A stretch of 64,000 nt of DNA from Sedimentitalea arenosa (GTDB lineage: Bacteria > Pseudomonadota > Alphaproteobacteria > Rhodobacterales > Rhodobacteraceae): the NCBI RefSeq assembly GCF_016428585.1, contig NZ_JAELVR010000006.1, forward strand, positions 124,001-188,000, written 5' to 3'. Positions 17,186-26,576 of the stretch are shown here, piece after piece. Each line of letters opens with the position of its first letter. Position 1 is the first letter of the stretch. Position numbers and translations under genes: made by a program. Under the pieces are notes generated by a model, which worked only from the letters and a program-made list of their open reading frames with translations, did not search any database and was not told the origin of the DNA.

Positions 17186-17982
17186 CAGGCCGACTTCAAA
17201 TCGACGCCCGGCGCATGGGCGATGAAAAACGGGTTGGCGAAGCCGTCCTTGCCGTAGGTCAGCGGCGCATGGTCGTCGAACCGCACCACCTGCCCGCCGG
17301 CCCCGGCCAGCACCGCGTGGCCCGCCGCCGTGTCCCACTCCATCGTGCGCCCGACCCGCGGATAGAGATCGGCCTCGCCGGTCGCCACCAGGCAGAACTT
17401 CAGCGACGACCCGGCGCTGGTCATGTCGCGCACCTTGTACTTGTTGATGTAATCGTCCGTCGCCTGGTCGCGATGCGACTTCGAGGCCACCACCATCAGC
17501 GCGCCGTTGTCCGGCGTCGACACCCGGATCGGGGTCAGCGCACCGGGCGCCTCCTTGTCCAGCGCGCCGGTCTCCTCGACCGATTGCCCGTCGGCGAGGG
17601 TATAGAACATGCGCCCCTTGGCCGGGGCATAGACCACGCCGCGCGTCGGCACGCCATTCTCGACCAGCGCGATGTTGACGGTGAAATCGCCGCGGCGATG
17701 GATGAACTCCTTGGTGCCGTCCAGCGGATCGACGATCAGGAAGGTGTCGCCCCGCGCCGCGTGGCTTTCCGCCTGCTCCTCGGTGACCAGCATCATGTCC
17801 GGAAAGGCCGCGCGCAGCCCGGCCGAGATGATCGCGTCCGCGGCTTCGTCCGCCTCCGTCACCGGGCTGTCGTCGGACTTGACCTTCACGTCGAAATCCT
17901 CGGCATCGTAGATCTCCATGATCTTGTCGCCGGCCTGCAGCGCCAGCTTGCGGATCACCGGGATCAGGGTTTCATAGGTCAA
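17185..17982 (-). CDS. cysQ: 3'(2'),5'-bisphosphate nucleotidase CysQ
   Basis: Hydrolyses 3'-phosphoadenosine 5'-phosphate (PAP), the by-product of PAPS-using sulfotransferases and PAPS reductase, to AMP. The 265-residue inositol-monophosphatase-fold protein has the metal site DPLDGTKEF (85-93) and WDTAAGHAVL near the C-terminus; TEEQ around 67-70 supplies further ligands. It overlaps kdsB by one base. Location near a PAPS-dependent sulfotransferase and Kdo genes suggests a role in sulfated glycan synthesis, though CysQ is also general sulfur housekeeping. Confidence 0.9.
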   Translation of the reverse strand: MTYETLIPVIRKLALQAGDKIMEIYDAEDFDVKVKSDDSPVTEADEAADAIISAGLRAAFPDMMLVTEEQAESHAARGDTFLIVDPLDGTKEFIHRRGDFTVNIALVENGVPTRGVVYAPAKGRMFYTLADGQSVEETGALDKEAPGALTPIRVSTPDNGALMVVASKSHRDQATDDYINKYKVRDMTSAGSSLKFCLVATGEADLYPRVGRTMEWDTAAGHAVLAGAGGQVVRFDDHAPLTYGKDGFANPFFIAHAPGVDLKSA

Positions 17983-18103
17983 TCGGGCACTCCAGTTCGG
18001 CTTCGGATCGTTGATAAGTCAAGGCTGCCCCCTTATGCTGTCTCGGCAACGGAACGGCAAGATTTGCCTGCCATGCTGGGCCGCGCCAGGGGATCGCACA
18101 CGG

Positions 18104-18925
18104 ATGTTCCAGACCACCAGACGCCAGACCCGCGCCGCAGGCGCCATCCACATGTTCGAGCTGATCTTTCACTCGATCGTGCGCAGCGTCCGCAAATCGC
18201 ACCACAACGCCTTCATCGCCATCGGCAAGAACATGCTGCAGGTGGTGATGTTCGTGCTGGTCTTCTACTTCATGTTCATCGTTCTGGGACTGCGCGGCTC
18301 GGCCGTCCGGGGCGATTTCCTGCTCTACGTGATGTCGGGCATCTTCCTCTTCATGTGCCACACCAAGGCGGTCAGCGCGGTGGCCGGCGCCGAAGGCCCG
18401 AACTCGGCGATGATGCAGCATGCGCCGATGAACACGATCATCGCCATCGCCGCGGCGGCGCTGGGCTCGCTCTATGTCCAGACGCTCTCGGTGCTGACCA
18501 TCCTCTTCGTCTACCACGTCGCCTTCACCCCGGTGGAAATCGACCAGCCGGCGGCGGCCTACGGCATGCTTCTGGTCGCCTGGTTCACCGGCTGCGGCGT
18601 CGGGCTGATCTTCCTGGTGCTGAAACCCTGGTTTCCCACCGCCGTCGGGATCATGACGACGGTCTACCAGCGCGCCAACATGATCGCCTCGGGCAAGATG
18701 TTCCTCGCCAACACGCTGCCGGGATTCATGCTGGCGATGTTCGACTGGAACCCGCTGTTTCACGCCATCGACCAGGCGCGCGGCTTCGTCTTCATCAACT
18801 ACAACCCGCACTACAGCAACTGGCAGTACGCGGTGTGGGTCGGCGTCGTGCTGATCATGATCGGGCTGATGGGCGAATTCTACACCCGCCGGCACGTCTC
18901 GCTCAGCTGGGGCGCCCGGCGCTAG
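18104..18925 (+). CDS. ABC-2 type polysaccharide export permease (KpsM-like)
   Basis: The 273-residue product has about six hydrophobic segments (for example around VVMFVLVFYFMFIVLGL and LIFLVLKPW) and ends with a short basic tail, the topology of capsule, O-antigen or teichoic-acid export permeases. Start at ATG 18104 with AGGGGAT upstream; an earlier in-frame ATG at 18011 lacks a convincing site. No ATPase partner (KpsT-like) is adjacent, so the subunit must be encoded elsewhere. It is divergent from cysQ-kdsB. The association with CMP-Kdo synthesis hints at Kdo-linked capsule export. Confidence 0.78.
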   Translation: MFQTTRRQTRAAGAIHMFELIFHSIVRSVRKSHHNAFIAIGKNMLQVVMFVLVFYFMFIVLGLRGSAVRGDFLLYVMSGIFLFMCHTKAVSAVAGAEGPNSAMMQHAPMNTIIAIAAAALGSLYVQTLSVLTILFVYHVAFTPVEIDQPAAAYGMLLVAWFTGCGVGLIFLVLKPWFPTAVGIMTTVYQRANMIASGKMFLANTLPGFMLAMFDWNPLFHAIDQARGFVFINYNPHYSNWQYAVWVGVVLIMIGLMGEFYTRRHVSLSWGARR

Positions 18926-19029
18926 GCCCCGATCCATATCCTCTCCGCCCGGTCACGGGCGCACGCTCGACAGACCCGCGTGGCCCGAACGCGAATCGAT
19001 CGCATGCGCCGCATGGCGCGCCGCTCGAC

Positions 19030-19623
19030 TCACGCCACGACCCGCAGCGTCAGGTTGATCCGCCCGCCCTGCGCCAGCAGCCGGGACGAGCCGAAGCGGA
19101 TCCGGTCGACCCCGTGATGCACCAGCCGCGCCGCGCCGCCCAGGATCACCACGTCGCCAGAACTCAGCCACACCGATTCCGTCGGACCGCCCCGCGCCAC
19201 GTTCCCGACCCGGAACAGCCCGTCATCACCCAGCGACACCGACACCACCGGCCACGAGAAATCGCCCTCGTCGCGGTCCTGGTGCAAGCCCATCCGCGCG
19301 CCCTCGCCGTAGTAGTTCACCAGGCAGCAATCCGGCTGCCGCGACAGCCCCGTGACCGCGCTCCAGATCGCGCGCACCGAGTCCGGGATCTCCGGCCACG
19401 CCCCTCCGTCCGGGTGGTGTTCCTGGTAGCGATAGCCCGCCCGGTCCGACACCCAGCCGACTCGCCCGGCGGCACTCATCCGCACCGACATCGGCCGTCC
19501 CCGCGGCGTCTCCGGCGCCACCAGCGGCGCCACCCGCACGACCTCCCTGATATCGGCCAGCAGCGCCCGCTGCGCCGCCCCGTCAAGGAAGCCCTTGCGG
19601 ATCTCGACCCCGCGCAGTTCCAT
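19030..19623 (-). CDS. alkB: AlkB-type DNA/RNA repair dioxygenase
   Basis: A non-haem Fe(II)/2-oxoglutarate dioxygenase that oxidatively removes alkyl groups such as 1-methyladenine and 3-methylcytosine. The 197-residue product has the family NYYGEGARMGLHQDRDE with iron ligands H114 and D116, the third ligand H170 (LVHHGVDRI), and 2-oxoglutarate-binding arginines near the end (INLTLRVVA). The start at 19623 follows GGGAGACCGGGGG. An ATG at 19722 would extend it upstream without similarity. It is divergent from dnaK; the dnaK promoter region lies between. Confidence 0.92.
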   Translation of the reverse strand: MELRGVEIRKGFLDGAAQRALLADIREVVRVAPLVAPETPRGRPMSVRMSAAGRVGWVSDRAGYRYQEHHPDGGAWPEIPDSVRAIWSAVTGLSRQPDCCLVNYYGEGARMGLHQDRDEGDFSWPVVSVSLGDDGLFRVGNVARGGPTESVWLSSGDVVILGGAARLVHHGVDRIRFGSSRLLAQGGRINLTLRVVA

Positions 19624-19705
19624 CCCCCGGTCTCCCGTTTCCAACTCCTTAACAAAGCCTGCGGATAATCCGCGCGGATTCGACATATCCGTCGCGCAAG
19701 CATGG

Positions 19706-19734
19706 TTGCAGGCTCCTGACACGCTCCCTATATA
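19706..19734 (+). promoter_or_regulatory. dnaK promoter, probably heat-shock (RpoH) type
   Basis: TTGCAG (19706-19711), 17 nt, TATATA (19729-19734), preceded by CTCCC, lies about 110 nt before dnaK. The context GGTTGCA...CTCCCTATATA resembles alphaproteobacterial heat-shock promoters (CTTG...CNTATNT), and dnaK is a classical RpoH target. A housekeeping sigma factor could also use it. Confidence 0.6.
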
Positions 19735-19845
19735 CGCCGGGACGCGCGGTACAGCACACCTCGACCGCGCACATCAATCGGGGCCGGGATGCCGTAACGG
19801 GTTCGGGCCTCGGGACATCGCCTTGAAGAAAGTAAGGGATCAAAC

Positions 19846-21756
<1,911 letters not shown>

Positions 21757-21775
21757 CGCACGGGTCTGAACAAGG

Positions 21776-21807
21776 ATGGGCCGGCCCTGGACAACGGGTC
21801 GGCCCAT
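21776..21807 (+). promoter_or_regulatory. Stem-loop between dnaK and dnaJ
   Basis: ATGGGCCG (21776-21783) pairs with CGGCCCAT (21800-21807) and the stem extends by GCCC with GGGT, giving about 12 bp around an 8-nt loop. There is no U-tract, so readthrough to dnaJ is expected. Intercistronic hairpins of this type can set the dnaK:dnaJ ratio by protecting dnaK mRNA or causing partial termination. Confidence 0.6.
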
Positions 21808-21832
21808 GCCGTTCGGACAGGAGGACGAGTGA

Positions 21833-22981
21833 ATGTCAAAACGTGACTTCTACGACGTGCTTGGCGTGTCCAAAAGCGCCTCGGCCGACGAGATCAAGAA
21901 AGCCTATCGCAGCAAGGCGAAAGAGCTTCACCCCGACCGCAATTCCGACAATCCCAACGCCGAATCCCAGTTCAAGGAGGCCAACGAGGCCTACGAGATC
22001 CTGAAGGACGCCGACAAGAAGGCGGCCTATGACCGCTACGGCCACGCCGCCTTCGAGGGCGGCATGGGCGGTGGCGGCGGGGCTCGCCACGGGCAAGGCT
22101 TCGGCGGCGGCGATTTCTCGTCCGCCTTCTCCGACGTGTTCGACGACCTGTTCGGCGATTTCATGGGCGGGCAACGCGGCGGCGGACGACGCGCCGCGCG
22201 CGGCTCCGACCTGCGCTACAACCTGCGCGTCACCATGGAAGACGCCTATTCAGGCCTGCAAAAGACGATCCACGTGCCCACCGCCGTGGCCTGTTCGGCC
22301 TGCGACGGCAACGGGGCCGAGGGTGGCGCCGAACCGACGACCTGCCCGACCTGCTCGGGCATGGGCAAGGTGCGCGCCCAGCAGGGTTTCTTCACCGTCG
22401 AACGCACCTGCCCGACCTGCTCGGGTCTCGGGCAGATCATCAAGAACCCCTGCAAGACCTGCAGCGGCCAGGGCCGGGTCGAAAAGGACCGCGCGCTCAA
22501 CGTCAACATCCCCGCCGGCGTCGAGACCGGCACCCGCATCCGCCTCGCCGGAGAGGGCGAAGCCGGGATGCGCGGCGGACCGCCGGGCGATCTCTACATC
22601 TTCGTCGAAGTGCAGCCGCACGAGCTGTTCGAGCGCGACGGCAGCAATCTCTATTGCCGCGTGCCGGTCAGCATGGCCAAGGCCGCGCTCGGCGGCGCGA
22701 TCGAGGTGCCCACGATCGACGGCGGCCGTGGCCGCGTCCAGATCCCCGCGGGCAGTCAGTCGGGCCGCCAGATGCGCCTGCGCGGCAAGGGCATGCCTGC
22801 CCTGCGCGGCGGTGGCATCGGCGACATGTTCATCGAGCTCGCCGTCGAGACTCCGGTGAACCTGACCAGCCGCCAGAAGGAATTGCTGCGCGAGTTCGAG
22901 GATCTGAGCGAGGACAACAACCCCGAATCCAAGACCTTCTTCTCCTCGGTCAAGTCGTTCTGGGATGGCATGAAAGGCTGA
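21833..22981 (+). CDS. dnaJ: Chaperone protein DnaJ (Hsp40)
   Basis: Delivers substrates to DnaK and stimulates its ATPase. The 382-residue class I protein has a J domain (1-70, with HPD), a glycine-rich linker ([14 protein letters not shown]), and a zinc-binding region with four CxxCxGxG repeats ([32 protein letters not shown]), followed by the client-binding beta domains. The start follows AGGAGGAC. A clear intrinsic terminator follows at 23008-23036. Confidence 0.98.
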   Translation: MSKRDFYDVLGVSKSASADEIKKAYRSKAKELHPDRNSDNPNAESQFKEANEAYEILKDADKKAAYDRYGHAAFEGGMGGGGGARHGQGFGGGDFSSAFSDVFDDLFGDFMGGQRGGGRRAARGSDLRYNLRVTMEDAYSGLQKTIHVPTAVACSACDGNGAEGGAEPTTCPTCSGMGKVRAQQGFFTVERTCPTCSGLGQIIKNPCKTCSGQGRVEKDRALNVNIPAGVETGTRIRLAGEGEAGMRGGPPGDLYIFVEVQPHELFERDGSNLYCRVPVSMAKAALGGAIEVPTIDGGRGRVQIPAGSQSGRQMRLRGKGMPALRGGGIGDMFIELAVETPVNLTSRQKELLREFEDLSEDNNPESKTFFSSVKSFWDGMKG

Positions 22982-23007
22982 GCCCGGAACCGGTTGTTCG
23001 GCATCCA

Positions 23008-23036
23008 ACGCCGGCCTTGACGGGCCGGCGTTTTTT
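23008..23036 (+). terminator. Intrinsic terminator after dnaJ
   Basis: CGCCGGCC (23009-23016), loop TTGACG, GGCCGGCG (23023-23030), then six T (23031-23036). A strong rho-independent terminator closing the dnaK-dnaJ operon. Confidence 0.93.
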
Positions 23037-23064
23037 CGTGCCCGCGCCGCTGTCGGCACTCTGC

Positions 23065-23095
23065 GTATGCACGCGGTATGCACGGCGTATGCACG
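23065..23095 (+). repeat. Three GTATGCACG repeats phased at 11 bp, upstream of radC
   Basis: Exact copies of GTATGCACG start at 23065, 23076 and 23087, separated by CG or GC. The 11-bp period puts the copies on nearly the same face of the helix. The array lies 79 nt before the radC start and just after the dnaJ terminator, so it could be an operator for radC. Nothing in the sequence names the binding protein. Confidence 0.7.
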
Positions 23096-23173
23096 CATGT
23101 CATACGCCCGTTTCGCGCTCATCACGGGGTCGCCGTTAACGGGATATTCACCTTGCGGACGGATCGTCACGGC

Positions 23174-23932
23174 ATGACGAACGGTCACTCCTTTCACGAA
23201 GCGCCGATGCTGTTTGACAGCGACGAGGCCCCCGTCTCCCCGGTTCCCGGCGGGCGGTTGCCCTCCTACATCGCCGATCACCGGCAACGCCTGCGCGACC
23301 GGTTCATGCAGGGTGGCGCCGCCGCCATGCCGGATTACGAACTGCTCGAACTGGTGCTGTTCCGCTCGATCCCGCGCCGCGACGTCAAACCCCTCGCCCG
23401 CGCCTTGCTCGAGGCCTTCGGCGATTTCAACAGGGTGCTCTCCGCCCCGCCCGACCGGCTCGCCCGGATCAAGGGCGTCGGGGACGCGGTGGTGACCGAC
23501 CTCAAGATCCTCGAGGCCGCCGCGCATCGGATGGCCCGTTCCAAAGTCCTGAAAACGCATGTCATTTCCAGCTGGGACGCGATCCTCGACTACTGTCACA
23601 CCACCATGGCCCACCGCGAGACCGAGCAGTTCCGCGTGCTCTATCTCGACCGCAAGAACACGCTGATCGCGGACGAGGAACAGGCCCGCGGCACCGTCGA
23701 TCATGTGCCGGTCTATCCGCGCGAAGTCGCCAAGCGCGCGCTCGAACTCAACGCCTCGGCGCTCATTCTGGTGCACAATCACCCGTCAGGCGACCCCACG
23801 CCCTCGCAGGCCGATATCGACATGACGATGCAGATCCAGACCGCCTGCATGGCGCTCGGGCTGACCCTGCACGATCACCTGATCATCGGGAAATCCCGCG
23901 AACTCAGCTTCCGCGCCCAGGGCTACCTCTGA
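23174..23932 (+). CDS. radC: RadC/YicR family JAB-domain protein
   Basis: The 252-residue product has the UPF0758 arrangement: an N-terminal helix-hairpin-helix-like segment (DRLARIKGVGDAVVTDLK) and a C-terminal JAB/MPN metalloprotease-like domain with HNHPSGDPTPSQAD, where histidines and Asp form the zinc site. The founding radC assignment to DNA repair is doubtful; the biochemical function remains unsettled. The ATG at 23174 is favoured because an upstream ATG at 23078 lies inside the 11-bp repeat array. It is convergent with the next gene with only 4 nt between. Confidence 0.88.
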   Translation: MTNGHSFHEAPMLFDSDEAPVSPVPGGRLPSYIADHRQRLRDRFMQGGAAAMPDYELLELVLFRSIPRRDVKPLARALLEAFGDFNRVLSAPPDRLARIKGVGDAVVTDLKILEAAAHRMARSKVLKTHVISSWDAILDYCHTTMAHRETEQFRVLYLDRKNTLIADEEQARGTVDHVPVYPREVAKRALELNASALILVHNHPSGDPTPSQADIDMTMQIQTACMALGLTLHDHLIIGKSRELSFRAQGYL

Positions 23933-23936
23933 CGCG

Positions 23937-25499
23937 CTAGCGCAGCCAGACCTCGACCCGCCGATTGACCTGCCGCCCCCAGGCGCTGTCGTCACACGCC
24001 ATTGGCAGAGCCTCCCCGAACCCCGCGACATCAATCTGAATCCGTTCGATATCAGCAGCTTGCGCGGCATCCAGCACCGCGTTGCGCACCGCCGTCGCGC
24101 GCGTTTCCGATATGGCGCGATTGACCTCGGCCGACCCGTCGCCATCGCTGAACCCGACGAACACCAACCCGCGCCCGTCATAGGCTCCGGTCTCCAGCGC
24201 ATGGGCCAGCATCAGGATGTTGGCGCGCGATTGCGCATCCGGCCGCGTCAATCCGGCCTCGAAACGGACCGAGGTCGACAGACGCACCAGCGGGTCCAGA
24301 AGCGCGACCATCCGCTGCAATTCTCCCAACGGCGTCTCCGACCCGGCCGACAGGATCGCGTTGGCCAGCCGGTTGCCCTGCACGTTGATCGGAATCTGCT
24401 CGGGCATCTGGTCCACCAGCCCCGACCGCCGGATCACGATCTGCGCAGCCGGACCGCGCGTGAAAGCGAGGAACTCGCGCGCGATCCGCGGCAACCGCCG
24501 CGCCGGCAGGTAGAGGAACATCGGCGATGTCAGCGGGTAATCCTCGGTCTTGATCGTGCGCCGGCTCGCTTCCAGCGTATGCCCGCACCCCCCGGTCAGC
24601 GCCAGCGCCCGCGTCACCCCCGGCGTGGAAAAGCTCGTGAATCCAAGCCCGAACGGGTCATCGGCGAGCGCCGCGACAAGCTCGCCACTGCTTCTGTGGC
24701 GCAGCGCATCGGCCACAAGCGCCAGTCCCGCCGGCGCCATCACCTTGTCTTCCAACGCCTGCACCAGGCCCGATCCCTCGATCGGCAGATGCACAGCGAT
24801 CGGCGCGTCCGGTCCGCCCAGTTCGGACCAGTTGGCGATCTGCCCTGACAACACCTGCGCCAATTGGGGCACCGAGATGCGTCGCACCGGGTTGGCCGCC
24901 GCGACGACCGGCACCAAGGCATCCAGCGCCAGCACGCGACTGCGCGCGGCGCCCGTCATGTCCCCCAACCCCGCCGCCTGCGCCCGTGCGCGTTCCTGCG
25001 GGCGGATCTCGCGCAGGGCCATCACAGCATCGGCTTCGTTGGCGAGCAGGTCGGCAAAGCCCTCGTCCGTGGTCGTTGCACGAAACGAGAACCGCGCAAC
25101 CGTCTCACCGCTGTTCTCGTCGCGCAACAGGTACCGAAAATGCGTGCTGTCCCGCGTTTCGCGCAGAGCGGACAAACCGTTGCGCAGCGCAAAGGTTTCC
25201 ACCAGCGCCGGCATCACCGCGTCGGCCATGGTGGACTCGCCAGAGAACGTGACCTCGGCCACGAACCCGGCAAGGTTCGGGCAACCCGGTCCTTCGCATC
25301 GGACACCCGAGCCGTCGATTGTCAGTTCGCCGAACCGCGTATCGACACGGTAGAATTCACCGTCGAACCCGAGCAGCGTTCCGCCGATCTCGACGGTGCC
25401 GTCCGGCGACGTCAGGGTGACATCCTGGGCCCGGCCATCCGTGGTCGTCACCAAAAAGAACAACGCGGCGCAGAGCGCCACGCATCGCCAAGCCGTCAA
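23937..25499 (-). CDS. Periplasmic phosphate-binding-like protein with C-terminal OmpA domain
   Basis: The 520-residue product has a signal peptide (1-24, ending DGRA-Q), a central PstS/PBP-like substrate-binding domain (about 85-360; LSGQIANWSELGG and PIEGSGLVQALE are the typical segments) and a C-terminal OmpA-type peptidoglycan-binding domain (about 400-520; VGFSDGDGSAEVN...RQVNRRVEVWL). It would therefore be held on the cell wall rather than float free. No Pst permease genes adjoin it, which argues against simple import. It lies 20 nt downstream of the exported unknown at 25520-26467 and is probably cotranscribed with it. Confidence 0.8.
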   Translation of the reverse strand: MTAWRCVALCAALFFLVTTTDGRAQDVTLTSPDGTVEIGGTLLGFDGEFYRVDTRFGELTIDGSGVRCEGPGCPNLAGFVAEVTFSGESTMADAVMPALVETFALRNGLSALRETRDSTHFRYLLRDENSGETVARFSFRATTTDEGFADLLANEADAVMALREIRPQERARAQAAGLGDMTGAARSRVLALDALVPVVAAANPVRRISVPQLAQVLSGQIANWSELGGPDAPIAVHLPIEGSGLVQALEDKVMAPAGLALVADALRHRSSGELVAALADDPFGLGFTSFSTPGVTRALALTGGCGHTLEASRRTIKTEDYPLTSPMFLYLPARRLPRIAREFLAFTRGPAAQIVIRRSGLVDQMPEQIPINVQGNRLANAILSAGSETPLGELQRMVALLDPLVRLSTSVRFEAGLTRPDAQSRANILMLAHALETGAYDGRGLVFVGFSDGDGSAEVNRAISETRATAVRNAVLDAAQAADIERIQIDVAGFGEALPMACDDSAWGRQVNRRVEVWLR

Positions 25500-25519
25500 A
25501 TGCCCTGATCCGCGTCGGT

Positions 25520-26467
25520 TTACCTGCTGGCGATCATCAGGTCATCGGCCGGATTGTTCAACACAAGAAACTGCCCGACCGCCGCGCAACCCGGCATCGC
25601 AAACACCAGATCACGACTCCTCACCCCCGTATCCGGACGCCATTCGATGGTTTGCGCGGCGACCTCGCGTCCGCAGTTTGCCGGGGTGACTTCCGCCTCG
25701 ACGTCCAGGCGATGTCTTTGTCCGTGCGCCGGAAAGCTGTGGATCTCGGCCAGGCGCGGCTCATCGGCGCGCCGATCTCCCAGACGGACCAAGGTGCCTG
25801 GCGAATCCGCCCCTGCCTTGGCGCCGTCGACCCGTTCCAACTCGGACCGCACCGGAGACACCCCGCGATCCGGATCAACAGGACCGCGCGCGTGAACCTG
25901 GAAGGCACCGGTACCGGCCCATTGCAGGACAAAGCGGTCAATGCGGTGAAGGCCCGGCACGTTGGCAAGCGCGACAGTGCCGGCGCCATCGGGAAAGTCT
26001 ATCATGAACAACGCGTTGTCCGACAAGGCCGGGATATCCTGCTCCAACACGCCGAACCGGTCGGTCAGTTCGGTGACGATCATGCCACCATGATGGATCG
26101 TCACGCTCTGCCAGGGGTGGCAGGGCGCATCGACGGTCAGGCGCACCAGCGCGGCCGGCAGAACGGTCGCAGAGGCGGAGACGGCACAACGCGACCGCAC
26201 GCGCATCGCAGACTCGGGCGGTTGGGGCACAGGCAAGGGCGCGGCCACTCGATCCGGCGTCGGACGCGCGTGTGCCGATGACCCTGCGACGCCGCTCATT
26301 TTTTCGGCTGGAAGCGGCGCAGGCTGACTCGGCGCGACCGCGGCCACCAATACAATAGCAGTGGTAGCATCCGCCGGAGCGGCATCACTTCGCTGCTGGA
26401 TGTAGCCGAGGCCGAGCGCGCAAACCAGGGCGCCGCTCGCCATCACCAGTCTTCGGGAAAGAGCCAT
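25520..26467 (-). CDS. Exported protein of unknown function, downstream of secA
   Basis: I do not recognise a named family. The 315-residue product has a signal peptide or anchor (about 8-24, VMASGALVCALGLGYIQQ), a proline/alanine-rich linker (about 45-85), then a compact domain with several cysteines (for example at CAVSAS, CHPW, NCGRE, GCAAVG) that could form disulphides in the periplasm. It sits between secA (109 nt upstream) and the phosphate-binding/OmpA gene (20 nt downstream), all on the minus strand. The pairing with the latter suggests a shared envelope function. Confidence 0.65.
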   Translation of the reverse strand: MALSRRLVMASGALVCALGLGYIQQRSDAAPADATTAIVLVAAVAPSQPAPLPAEKMSGVAGSSAHARPTPDRVAAPLPVPQPPESAMRVRSRCAVSASATVLPAALVRLTVDAPCHPWQSVTIHHGGMIVTELTDRFGVLEQDIPALSDNALFMIDFPDGAGTVALANVPGLHRIDRFVLQWAGTGAFQVHARGPVDPDRGVSPVRSELERVDGAKAGADSPGTLVRLGDRRADEPRLAEIHSFPAHGQRHRLDVEAEVTPANCGREVAAQTIEWRPDTGVRSRDLVFAMPGCAAVGQFLVLNNPADDLMIASR

Positions 26468-26576
26468 GACCTCGCCTTCCGTTGTTCGGAAATCGGGATC
26501 GGTATGGCAGGGGAAAATGGCCCTCGTGTGGCCTCAATGCGGCGACACGAGGAGCCGTTTCAAACCAGACAGCGCG

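Noticed and set aside
23065-23095. The GTATGCACG array as a CRISPR
   Set aside because: Repeats are 9 bp with 2-bp spacers and no cas genes lie nearby.
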